From positions 238,296,166-238,360,165 of the forward strand of contig CM077666.1 of NCBI GenBank assembly GCA_039707655.1: a stretch of DNA of 64,000 bases, written 5' to 3'. How positions within the stretch are numbered: the first letter of the stretch is position 1; each line of letters opens with the position of its first letter. The notes below the pieces were generated by a model. That model was not told the origin of the DNA. It saw nothing but the letters and a program-made list of their open reading frames with translations, and did no database searches. Of this stretch, positions 12,111 to 23,300 are shown one piece after another. Both the position numbers and the translations under genes were made by a program. Source of the stretch: Elymus sibiricus. Taxonomy: Eukaryota; Streptophyta; Magnoliopsida; Poales; Poaceae.

Positions 12111-13634
12111 TGGAAGGAAATAAGTAAGGCAGTGGATGATGGTGGTCCTTCCGATCAACTGAAACAGAGGGTCTCTACAGATTCTACTCAGCCATTCTCC
12201 CAACAAGATTTGCAAGACAACGCAGGGCTAGACAGTCAACATAGTTGTGTAGATGATGAACACATCTCCCCTACTCTACCATCACAGTTGCTTGCTCTAA
12301 CTTGGTACTGTTATATGTGGTTGCATGTTGCGTATGATGTCTAGTTTGTATTGCATCTAATTTTGTTGACTTGCTTCTGCTTAGTTTACACATTATACTT
12401 GTGAATATGACACGTGTTCATGTTTCTAGAACATCCTAAATCTGTCTATCACACCATGTTCTTACATCAAAGTACTGATGTGTATCCTGTAATAATCAGT
12501 TACCATAAGACACATTTAACTTGGGAGTGTGATATACGTTGTATCTTGCAATGTCTTCTAGCTTGTACTGCTTCTAATTTGGTGAAATGGCACTTATGAC
12601 GTGACACTTTTAAGAGCGATATTAGTTACATATTCATATGGTGCCTAGCTTTCATTTCTTCTAATTTCTTGAAATGTCTTATGCTTAGTGTTTTTCATAC
12701 ATATTCCATCCTCCTATCATAGGTGTGAATATGCAATGCCGTCCTTTTTATTTGTACATACTCCGTCCACCTATGATGTGCTTGCCTTACATCAAAGTAG
12801 TCTTCGTCTGTATCATGCATCAATGAGTTATGTAGAGCCAATTTTATTCCTTTTCTTGTAGTTTTGACTTCAAAAGGCAATATCGAAAAAGCGGAAGGAA
12901 AAGAGTAAGTTAGGGGATGTTGGTGGTCTTCTGGACCAACGCAAACGGAGGCTCTCTAGATTTGCCACCGCTACTGCTACTGAAGTTGAAGTTCCAAGTC
13001 TATATGATGACTCCATCTCCCCTACTCCACCATCGCAGGTGCTTGCTCTAACTTGACAGTGTGATAATTGGTGGCATGTTGCATATGGTGTATAGCTTGT
13101 ATTTCTTCTAATTTGATTAAATTGCACCTGCTGAGTTTATACATTATACATGTGAATATGACATGTCTTTCTGTATCTAGAATACACTGCATCTATCTAT
13201 CACACCATGTTCTTACATCAAAGTACTGCTTTTGTGTATCCTGCATCAATCACTTATGATGAGACACCTTCAACTTGGCAGTGTGATATTGGTTGTGTCT
13301 TGCATTGATTTCTAGCTTATACTGCTTCTAATTTTTCAAAATTCCACTTATGACGTGACACTTTTATCTGGTCAGAGTGATATTGGTTGCATCTTTCATA
13401 TGGTGTCTAGCTTGCATGGCTTCTAATTTCTTGAAAATCCTTCTCCTTAGTTGACACATCATAGCTGTGAATATGTCATGCGGTCCTGTTTTCGTACATA
13501 TTCTATCCTCGTATCATTAGTTTGCCTTACATCAAAGTATTGTTCGCCAGTCATTCATGCATGAATGAGTTCTGCATAGCGAATTTTATTCCTTTCTCTT
13601 GTCGGTTTGACTTCACAATGCAAAATCAATACAG
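12111..13634 (+). repeat. Array unit 6: exons A6 and B6
   Basis: Exon A6 (12111-12287, 177 bp) is open, but its donor is CAG|TTGC, so the GT is lost. Exon B6 (12892-13038, 147 bp) is open with an intact donor. The unit is 1,524 bp long. Confidence 0.86.
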
Positions 13635-15096
13635 CGGAAGGAAATTAGTAAGGCGGTGGATGATGGTGGTCCTTTCGAGCAACTGAAATAGAGGGTCTCT
13701 ATAGATTCTACTCGGCCATCCTCCCAACAAGATTCGCAAGACAACGCAGGGCTAGATAGTCAACGTAGTTGTGTAGATGATGAACACATCTCCCCTACTC
13801 CACCATCACAGTTGCTTGCTCTAACTTGGCATTGTTATATGTGGTAACATGTTGCATATGATGTCTAGTTTGTATTGCTTCTAATTTTCTTGATTTGCAT
13901 CTGCTTAGTTTACACATTATACTTGTGAATATGACACGTGTTCCTGTTTCTAGAACATACTAAATCTGTCTATCACACCATGTTCTTACATCAAAGTACT
14001 GATGTGTATCCTACAACAATCACTTACCATAAGACACATTTATGTTGGGAGTGTGATATACATTGCATCTTGCATTGTCTTCTAGCTTGTACTGCTTCTA
14101 ATTTGCTGAAATGGCACTTATGACGAGACACTTTTAAGAGTGATATTAGTTGCATGTTCATATGGTGCCTAGCTTTCATTTCTTCTAATTTGTTGAAATG
14201 TCTTCTGCTTAGTGTTTTTCATACATATTCCATCCCCCTATCATAGGTGTGAATATCCTATGTTGTCCTTTTTTCGTACATACTCCGTCCTCCTATCATG
14301 CGCTTGGCTTACATCAAATTAGTCTTCATCTGTATCATCCATCAATGAGTTATGTAGAGCCAAATTTATTCCTTTTCTTATGGTTTTGACTTTAGAAGGT
14401 AATATCAAAAAAGAGGAAGGAAAAGAATAACTTAGGGGATGTTGGTGGTCTTTCGGACCAACGCAAATGGAGGCTCTCTAGATTTGCCACCGTTACTGCT
14501 ACTGCAGTTGAAGTTCCAAGTTTATATGATGACTCCATCTCCCCTACTCCACCATCGCAGGTGCTTGCTCTAACTTGACAGTGTGATAATTGGTTGCATG
14601 TTTCATATGGTGTATAGCTTGTATTTCTTCTAATTTGATTAAATTGCTCCTGCTGAGTTTATATATTATACATGTGAATATGACATGCCTTTCTATATCT
14701 AGAATACACTGAATCTATCTATCACACCATGTTCTTACATCAAAGTATTGTTGTTGTGTATCCTGCATCAATCACTTATGATGAGACACTATTAACTTGG
14801 TAGTGTGATATTGGTTGCATCTTGCATTGATTTCTAGCTTGTACTGCTTCTAATTTTTCAAAATTCCACTTATGACGACACACTTTTAAATTGGCAGAGT
14901 GATATTGGTTTCATCTTTCATATGGTGTCTAGCTTGCATTGCTTCTAATTTGTTGAAAATCATTCTGCTTAGTTGACACATCATAGGTGTGAATATGTCA
15001 TGCCATCCTGTTTTTCGTACATATTCCATCCTCCTCATACGGTTGTCTTACATCAAAGTATGGCTCATCTCTATCATGCATCAATGAGTTCTGAAA
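13635..15096 (+). repeat. Array unit 7: exons A7 and B7
   Basis: Exon A7 (13635-13811, 177 bp) has an in-frame TAG and the same CAG|TTGC donor change as A6, so these neighbours share a recent history. Exon B7 (14414-14560, 147 bp) is open with an intact donor. The intron after B7 (about 540 bp) leads to the final homologous exon at about 15,097. Confidence 0.85.
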
Positions 15097-17035
15097 AGAG
15101 TATGGTAGGGGATGTTGTTAGTCGTTAGGTGCAACGGAAAAGGAGCTTGCCGCGAGATTCTGCTGGTACTCATAGTGCGGTAGAAGGTCAAAATCCACCG
15201 GCTAAATCTACAAACACAGTATCCCCTGCCCCACCAGCTGCAGCACCTCCTTCCACAGTACCGACATCTCAACGAGTTACTCGTTCGAATGCTCCGCAAG
15301 TGGCATGTTCCCAAGCTACCTTCCCACCTAACACTACTTCTAAAGCACTGCTGACACTACAGGACTTGGCAAGATCTGATGAACCTCATGAGCATGAACA
15401 CCAAGACGGTACGTGACCGAGTCAAGTTGCAGTTGCGTTCTCCTCTATATGTACTCTCACAGTTTGATGTGCACTAACAATTTCCTTATTCGTTGTTGAA
15501 CTAGCACCTCGGCGCAAGAGGAAACAGACATCAGGGATAATGCTTGACAGGTTAACAAAATCTAAAGGAGGAAGAATGGAGATCCATTTTGAGACAGGTT
15601 TAAAAAGGCCACGTGATGCTATAGAGTCAGCCAAGTTAGTATCAGAGGCAGCAATTGCTGGTAGGTGTCATGCACGTATCTTGTGAACGTGGATCTAGTA
15701 CAGGAATGACAAAGACGAAACCCAGTTTAACACCTTCCTTGACCATTTATCCATAAGTAATGTTATTCATCGCAATTTGTAATATTGTCTTGCTCTGTCC
15801 CATACTTTCTAGGTTGCTCCTAATGAGACTCCCATTCTTTTTTCAACAGATGAGGTTCAAGTTGGATCTAAAAGATGATGCAACCAAACAAGCATGCACT
15901 CATGTTTTTCAGTCTGCTCCACAATAGTATCGGTATCACCTTAGAAAAACTCACTTTGAAGGCAAGGCTAACAATGAAATCGCCCAAACATCTCCAGTAG
16001 AATATATTACGGATGAAGACTGGATAGCCCTTGTTAAACACTGGTCTGATCCGAAGTATCAGGTAGGGTATATGTATGTGATCAGATCACATATTGAACT
16101 CGTATTTACGTATGTGCCTTACAAGTATATCTTCTTCTAGGCTAACTGTTTGAAGAACAAGACCAACCGTTCTAAAGTGAAATTCCAATAGACAATAGGA
16201 TCTCGTAGCTATATTGCACACTGCGAGGCTCTTGTAAATAGCTGCTATTTCCTCCTTTTTGTTGTGCCATATTATCATATCTGTATTGGATATTCTTTTG
16301 GTCTTGATCTGTAATCTAGTGGTGATGTTCACGTGTCCACACAATGATGCAATAGCCTGTTTGTTTGATATCTGTTTGCCCGTGATATGAATGATGTCAT
16401 GCTATGTTCATCGTATTTTAAACCGTGTCTCTTTATCCTTAGATAGATGTCAATAAATGTGAGGAAATAGACAATACATTAGGCATGCTACATGGACATA
16501 TGTTCCGAATGTGATTTTATTATGTACTCACCACTAAAATACATGCTAAAGTATTACAGTGGTTCCCCAAAATAAGTTATGTATGTCTCATTAGTAACTT
16601 CTTATCTGATACACTAATCTACAAAATTCAAACTTTCAGCAAGCTATGGAACAAATGATTGAACAGGCACAACCTCCTGAATGTGATGAGGCTACCCCAG
16701 GCACAATGTCACCTCTTGCTGCAGTGCATCAGTATCTCTCCACTAACAGTGCAAAAAGCACCTTCCTGAGTAATTCTGGGTTGGTTGTTAAGGTAACCTC
16801 ATCTAAACTGCCTACTGAACAAAATCCTCTGGCTAGACAGAGTGATATATCTGTGCTCCAGACACAAATCCAATCCCTATTGGAGGTCATATCTGAAACA
16901 AGAATAGTGGTTGACAAATGTCGTCAAGATATGAATGGTTTCGAAACCAGACTATCGGACATTTGCTTCGTTGTTCAAGAGGAATGGTGCAAAAAAAGGG
17001 AAGGTCATGCTGCTCCATCAGATTCTACAGCCTAA
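15097..17035 (+). pseudogene. CACTA-encoded Ptta/En/Spm-type protein, C-terminal exons, broken
   Basis: These are the terminal exons of a gene like the plant Ptta/En/Spm transposon family (Pfam Transposase_24 class), a non-catalytic CACTA protein. Exons are about 15097-15408, 15505-15660, a short one near 15700-15764, 15850-16062, 16141 to about 16231, and 16640-17035. Phases match at 15408/15505 (phase 1). Typical wording includes GIMLDRLTKSKGG, GLKRPRDAIESAK and EDWIALVKHWSDP, and the last exon has a coiled-coil-like stretch ending at TAA 17033-17035. Lesions are TAG at 15126-15128 in the first exon, TAG at 15925-15927 and TAG at 16189-16191; the last two fit CAG to TAG. The first exon is homologous to the exons of the upstream array, so the array is the multiplied N-terminal region of this gene. 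Confidence 0.75.
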
Positions 17036-17229
17036 AACATTACCACTTTGCTGAAATGATCTCTGCTTCTATACATCTCATGGTGCATTTATCTGCATGG
17101 ACTGTAAACTTTGATGCCAACAGGCCTTTTGTTGTATGACTGTAATTTATTTTGTTACGATACAACATTTATCCTGCTGCCAAAGGCTGTAGAAATTAGC
17201 AAGCTATTTTTGTATAGTGTAGGTTTATT

Positions 17230-18240
17230 CTTAGTAATGTATTAGGCATCATCGGGCTCCTTTAGGCCGAAAGCATCGTAGGAGCCCAAAGGGCCAATAT
17301 TCGTCCGGCCCACAACTTGAATGGAGCTAAAAACGACTACAGGCCATATTCGATATTTAGCCCACGGAAAATAACAGGGCCAAAATCAGCGTAAGCTCTT
17401 CTTATTTCTGATCATTCCATTGGTAGGCCCGTGACCTCAGTGGGCCATTAACAGGCCTAAACATAAAATGGGGCCAATGTATTAACGGGCCGTTAACATG
17501 TCTAAATATCATGCGGGCCTTATTTGGCTCATAAATGACATGGGCCATTAGTAGGCCGAATCGCAGATTGGGCCTTCATTGGGCCAGTATATATCTAGGG
17601 CTTGTAGCAGGATGAAAGATGATTGGGCCTAAAACGTGCCAAATAGCCCACTGGTCATTAGCAGGCCAAAATTTAGCTCAGCCCAAGGTGGCCCATTTAC
17701 ATGGCGGATCGTTAACAGGCCGAAAGTCAGCATGAGCCGTAATTGTACCGACCTACTACACGGGCCTTTAACTGGCCGAAAGTGCTGGCGGGCTGGATTT
17801 GTGTCATCGAGGATATGGGCCGTTAATAGGCCCGAAGTGACGTCAGGCTACATATGGCCCATGGGTTGCGTCGGCTGTTAACAGGCCGAAAGTCAGACCG
17901 GGCCGAAAATGGCCAGTTCCATCATGGTCTGTTTATGGGCCCAAAGTTTCATAGGGCCACATATGGGCCCAAATGTAGCAGGACCTTAAATAGGTCGGAA
18001 ACACATCGGACTGTAATTGGGACCAAATACAAAGCGGACTGTTAACGGACCGGAAGTGACTATGGGCCACAATGATGAGAAATCTACAACAGGCCGGTGA
18101 CGAGCCGATTTGACACTATTCAAACGGGCCTTACCTGCAAATGGGCCATGTGAAACCAGGCCGTTAATGGGCCAGCCCGCTAACTTTGACTGTGTCGGCC
18201 CTTTTAACCTAAATGGGCCACTGTTGGGCCTTGCCATGTG
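17230..18240 (+). repeat. CACTA right subterminal repeat field rich in GGCC motifs
   Basis: About 1 kb is built from short variants of GGCCGTTAACAGGCCGAAAG, seen for example near 17480, 17535, 17650, 17706, 17763, 17818, 17873, 18033 and 18160. Many copies are partly palindromic (GGCC..GGCC). In En/Spm elements such subterminal motifs are binding sites for the element's regulatory protein; that role here is inferred from position. The 17,036-17,229 stretch before it is the 3' flank of the CACTA gene, with nothing else visible. Confidence 0.75.
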
Positions 18241-18439
18241 TCACTATTCCATAGGCGCATATCGTCCTGTGGATGGTTGACATCTATCGCGACATCGAGT
18301 TGACACGTGGATCTGTTGGCAAATGAGAATTTTACACGTGGAAAATTGCCATTGGTCAGGGCTGTTAACTGGTTATCGGATCCAAATGGAACCCGATAGC
18401 TTAACAGTGACCCGTTACGGTCGATGCCACGTGTCGGTC

Positions 18440-18657
18440 ACCCTAGACAAAAACACTTCTATGACGCGACATTTATCGTCATGGAAGTGGACACTTCTGT
18501 GATGATAATTTCAGTATTGTCATGGAACACTTCTACGACAGCACATGTATGACTATCTTGATTCTGTCATAAATTTGTCACGGATGTACATGTATGACAG
18601 AAAATGTGACCTACTGTGACAAAGATGTCTCATCATGGAAGTGTTTTTTTTGTAGTG
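18440..18657 (+). repeat. Right terminal region and inverted repeat of the large CACTA
   Basis: The last 200 bp contain several copies, in both directions, of CACTTCTATGA/CATGGAAGTG-type motifs plus TGTATGAC repeats, and end GGAAGTGTTTTTTTTGTAGTG at 18657. The bases after it, CAA (18658-18660), are the expected 3-bp target duplication; the partner copy is not in the window. Confidence 0.82.
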
Positions 18658-19601
18658 CAAGACACCTTGGCGGTGGTCATCAGATGCGAAGCATGCCAGT
18701 TCCACGCCAAGGGCATCCACCAGCCAGCTCAAGCCCTTCAAACCATCCCTCTTTCCTGGCCTTTCTCGGTCTGGGGCTCGACATCGTCGGCCCCTTCCCC
18801 TGTGCTACCGGGGGCTTTGAATTCTTGTACGTTGCAATCGACAAGTTGGTGGAGCCAGTGAGAAAGGTGACGGCACAGTCAGCTATCATGTTCCTCAAAG
18901 GATTGGTTGATCATTTTGGTGTACCCATCAGGATCATCACCGACAACGGCACTCAGTTCACGAGCCGCGCCTTCACAGCATATTGCCAAGAACTGGGAAA
19001 CAAGATCTGCTATGCCTCTGTTGCTCACCCAAGGAGCAATGGACAATTAGAGAGAGCAAATGTAGATGTGTTGCGTGGTCTCAGGACCAGAACTTTTGAC
19101 AAGGTGCACAAGTGTGGTACACGCTGGGTGGAAGAGTTGTTGGCGGTTCTTTGGTCAATCAGAATGACACCAAGTCGAGCCACTTGCCAGACACCCTTCT
19201 CCCTTGTATATGGTGCAGAAGCGGTGCTCCCCATGGAACTCAGATACGGGTCACCTCGAGTTTTGGCATTCGACAAGGAGGATCAAGATGAGCTACGGCA
19301 AGATGATGCCACGCTCCTTGAGGAAGACCATTTTTGGGCTGCTGTCTATGCTGCACGGTACCAGCAAGCTTTGTGCCGCTATCATAGCCGCAAAGTTAAC
19401 GCCAGGAACCTTGAGGAAGGTGACCTTATTCTTCGTCAGATCCAGTCCACGAAGGGGAAAAACAAGTTGACGCCGAAGTGGGAAGGCCCTTACCGGGTGG
19501 TACGAGTCACTAGGCCTGGCGCAGTCCGCCTATAGACCGAAGATGGCACTCCTGCGCTCAACTAATGGAATATTGAGCATCTTCGTAAGTTTTACCCGTA
19601 A
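18658..19601 (+). pseudogene. Gypsy-A pol: integrase C-terminal part
   Basis: The sequence opens inside the integrase zinc-binding region (RCEACQFHAKGIHQPAQ), followed by the catalytic core with D (GLDIVGPFP), D (IITDNGTQFTS) and E (SNGQLERAN), then the C-terminal domain (GPYRVVRVTRPG) and the terminal FYP motif before TAA at 19599-19601. Damage includes a one-base deletion near 18775 that changes frame after SWPFSVWG, a deletion of about five residues after AIDK, TAG at 19533-19535 and a TAA in the ALN-WNIEHL stretch. Integrase would normally insert element cDNA into the genome; this copy cannot. The N-terminal half was separated from it by the CACTA insertion. Confidence 0.85.
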
Positions 19602-20391
19602 GGCGCGGTTGCCGGGCTGCTCGGCAACCTCTTTTGTACAAGCTTGCCAGCAAGGCATGTAACCCTTTGTACAGAGCCGGGCGCAGACCCCATGCGTAGT
19701 GAATAAAAGATAAGTGTTTCACAACTTTTTGTCAAAGTACATATTTATTTATATGTTGCACGCAGTGTTGTGTTACATTTTATCTTGCATAAGATGACTG
19801 ACGAACCGTCAAGGTTCCAGCCTCCTCTCTTCTGTTCTTTCTTTTTCTTAAAAGGAATGAAGTGTTCCTCGCGTACAAGTTTCCTGGGGGGGAGTGACGG
19901 TATGGATACCAAATGACGTTCAAGATATCACCTTACGACAAGAAGTACAGCAAAGAAGAAGCTAAGTTGCAAAACTTTGAAATAAAATTCTTTGTTGTAG
20001 TTTCTTTCCCTTGAACGATTTACGTCTTTGTATGAGAAACCTGCATGCTAAGGAACCTTGGCATGATCAACTGCGCTCTTACTTTATTTCAAGTCCGCTC
20101 AACAACTTAAGTGGCTACGTTGTTATTGTCAAGGGTAACCTTGCCGGTAGCGGCACTTCCAGCAAGCTGCTAAGGATCCGTTCCTCAAGCGCTCACGGCA
20201 AGAGTGCACGCACCGGCAAGATTCCGGCAAGCGTAGGGTATAAAGATCGTGGAAAGACAAGATAGAATAAGGGGAATATCATACATCCATTCAAAACACA
20301 AGTCATGTTATATCAAAACGCAGTGCAGATCTAACTTAAGGTTAATTTATCTTGTACAAGATCGCATTCGCGGAAAGGTGTGACTAGAAGA
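19602..20391. other. Gypsy-A spacer between pol and the antisense gene
   Basis: Noncoding. It contains a GC-rich stretch with TTGCCGG motifs just after pol, then AT-rich DNA that would be the shared 3' flank of two converging genes: pol on the plus strand and the accessory gene on the minus strand. Confidence 0.55.
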
Positions 20392-23300
20392 TTAATGGGT
20401 AACCCCACCCTGAGTCCTGGAGACCTGGCTGACCCGGTAGGCTATTGGAGCGACGATCTTGTCGGCAGCTGTGGTTTCGGCGTTCTTCGGCAAGCTTGTG
20501 AAGGCACCAGAGAGGTTGACGCCTGGATTGCGGTACACAACTTTGATAAGTACCGTGTAAAGTATGTCTCAAGCAAGCTTGCAGGACTCCTTGGCAAAGG
20601 AGTCGGACCGCTCTCTGTGGTGCTTCTCCAACACCTCGACCAGGCCCTCGAAGAAGAGAGTCAAGCTGGCGCTTGCCGCTTCTTGGTCATTGGGGGAGTA
20701 GCTGTACTCCGTCAAGCCCATGATGACAAGTTGGGCGCTGATCTGTTAGGTGGCTTCTACAAGGCGGTTGGTCCACAGCTACAAATTGCTCTTAAGCCTG
20801 TTGAAGGAACTGACGGCATCGGCATGCGCAGTCTTCTCCTCTTCAATATCTTTGGACACGATTGCCTCCCTGGCCTTAGCGCTGTCAAGATGCTGCTCCA
20901 AAGTGCGTAGCTTCAGCTTCAAATCTTCCTTGGCATCGGCATCTTGGCTAAGTTCTTGACTCTTGGCGGATAGCTGCGTCTGCAGTTCACCCAAGGTGTG
21001 AGCTGCCTTCTGCACTGATGCTTGGAGAGTCGAGAGCTCCTTCCTATTGTCGGCAAGGTTTTCTTCAACTTTGCTACCTTGGACTCCAACTCCACCTTGG
21101 CGGCCTCGGCGCTCTCTGCGGCCTTTACGGTCTCCAAGAGCTTGTCGGCATGGACCTGAGCTTGAGTCTCAATGGCCTTTCTATGGCCCTCCTCCAGCTC
21201 TTTGGTTCGCTGCACGATCAGAGTCTCGATCTCTTCATCCTTGCCGCGGAGCTTGGCGACAAGTGCTTCCTCTTGGGCAGCACGGTCCTTCTCCTTGATG
21301 ATGATCTGCGCCTCGCGCTCCGTTAACCTGGCGTCCGAAGCCGCCGCTTTCTCCTTAGCAGCGGTAAGTCTTCCATCCTGCCTCCTGATGCAGTGGGACT
21401 TCTCATTGTACCACCGGCGGATCTCTTCCGCCTTCTCCTTCAGTTTCTGTCTAGCCAGCTCCATGGCTTGTTGCTGCGTGTGAAGTTTCTCCCAGCGCTT
21501 GCCGTAGTGATCTTGCACGTCTTTGAAGTCGGCAGCCATTGTTGTCAAGAAGGCAAGATCTGCGGCACCGTCATAGGAGTTGTCCAGTACCGTGACGCTG
21601 CTGGAGAAAGGAGCCAAGATTTCCAAGATGGCATCTTCAAAAGAAGGTTCCCTAGCACCAGATGAGCTAGGGGATCCAGATCCCTGCTGCTGATTGATGG
21701 GCTCCAAGGGGGCCATCAGAGCATGTGCCTCGGGTGCGCTGGGACGGACTTTAGTGCTTGGCCTGTCGCTGCCGGCCTCTCCCATCTCAGCATCTATTAT
21801 GGCAAGGCTAGATGTGTCGCCGGAGGGCTTGTCTGGCTCTTCGGGAGTTTTCCTGGCCTCCTTGGCGGCAGATGCAGCGGCCTCTTCTGTAGAGATCTTG
21901 GCGGCCTCATCAGCGGCGCTCTTCGCAATCTCCTCCACAGAGACCTCTCTCTCTTCCGGAGAGGTTGGTTCTACAAGACAGGAAAGAGGCGGAGAGCAAG
22001 ATGAAATCAAAAAACCTCAGGGCAAGTTCAAGAAAACAAAAAAAAAAGGATTGGCAAAGGTTAGATTACATTTGGAAAGGAACTTAACTTGATGAGCACG
22101 GGGAGGGGTTGCTATTCTTCCTCCAGCAACTTCGGTTGCCGTTGTTTGGTCTCCAGCAACGTTGGTTGCCGGGGAGGCCTCGATGCGAATGGGCCCTTCT
22201 TGGGGCTCCTCTGGGGGAGGGCTTCTTCTTGTCGGTGAAAGTATTGGTGACAGCTCGGAGGTTGAGGGTGCCGTTAAGGGGCCCATCGCTTGGCGCTCTC
22301 CTTCCGGTTGGCCACTTCCCAACTCCTTGTCGGTCTCCTTTGCAGAAGACTCGATGGCGGTGCTCGCCAGTGGGAATTGGACGTGAGCCTCATGCGAGGG
22401 GCTCGAGCCGGCAACCTCAGACAGGGTGACACCTTGCTCTGTGCCTATTGCCGTCTCGCCCTCCTTGGCGGTCCTGGCCTTCTTCCTCTGCCTTTCCACC
22501 AAGGGCACCTCATCCCTGCAAGATCAAAACAGTCAAAATGATTAGTTCAACAACAATATCATGACAATCGTCAGAATGATGGACGAAGACGGTGGACTTA
22601 CTCTTCCTCCTCTTCTGGATCCTTATGGATAGACAGGTCCCAGTGAACTGCGGCGTCTGCGCCGGAGGATGTAGGTGGTGGCGGCATCTTCCTAGCCCGT
22701 TTGGCTCTTGACGGAGCCAGGGGCTGTGACGCACCCTTGCCCTCCGCGGTTGGAGACGTTGGTTGGCTAGAAGCGGCTCCGCGAGGGGGCTGACGCCGGG
22801 AAGGCTGGACCCGAGAAGCTGCAGTTGCCGCCTAGGTGCTGACAAACTCTTTACTTGTCGGCTCGGTGTGCGTTGCCTTCTTCTGGGCAGGCTTCTTGAC
22901 GATGGCCGTCTTCACCTTGGCAGGGGAGGGGCGAGGTGCTTCCTCCTCATCTGAAGATTCCTCGGGTTGCACCTCTTCTTCCTCAGAGTCCTTAGCTCGG
23001 TCCTCCTCGCCCGCATGCTCTTCGGCATGCTCTTGAGTACGGTCTCCTCCACTGGTTCCCGGAGTCGAGGCCTGCTCTTCGGCATGGCTTCCGGTGCATT
23101 CCCCACTGCCGGCACCCTTGGCCGCCCGGGAACGAGTTATCTTCTTAAGCTCCTTAGCTCTTGCAATAAGGAACTCCTTCTTGTCATCCTTTGTCGGATG
23201 AATCATGTCGTCTTTGACTCTGATGGCCTTCTCCTCCAAGCCGTCAACCCAGTTTTCAACTTCCTTCTTGCTGGGTACCTTCCATGTGCTCAGAACTGTC

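Larger units (their letters stand above)
3037..18657 (+). mobile_element. Large CACTA (En/Spm) transposon, right part; left end not in window
   Basis: The right terminus is TTTTTGTAGTG ending at 18657, the complement of a CACTACAAAAA terminal inverted repeat. It is followed by CAA and a Gypsy integrase that starts mid-domain. Inward from the terminus come repeated motifs such as CATGGAAGTG and CACTTCTATGA, a GGCC-rich subterminal repeat field, and a Ptta/En/Spm-type gene preceded by a tandem exon array. I found no matching CACTACAAA start in the window, and the other half of the interrupted Gypsy pol is also absent on the left. The left end is therefore most likely upstream of position 1 and the element exceeds 18.6 kb. 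The Tnp2-type transposase gene is not seen, so autonomy is unknown. Confidence 0.82.

Noticed and set aside
4802..14123. Seven short conserved reading frames (61 codons, one longer) starting MFLFLEHTKSVYH or similar
   Set aside because: They lie in the introns between exons A and B and are repeated only because the unit is repeated; no coding family is evident.
3037..15096. Regular repeats that might suggest a CRISPR array
   Set aside because: Periods of 84 bp and 1,523 bp with homologous sequence throughout, no unique spacers of constant length and no cas genes; the rest of the window is plant DNA.
20380..20910. Plus-strand 176-codon frame overlapping the antisense gene
   Set aside because: It is a shadow of the minus-strand coding region, whose complement reads as the conserved tail of the accessory protein.
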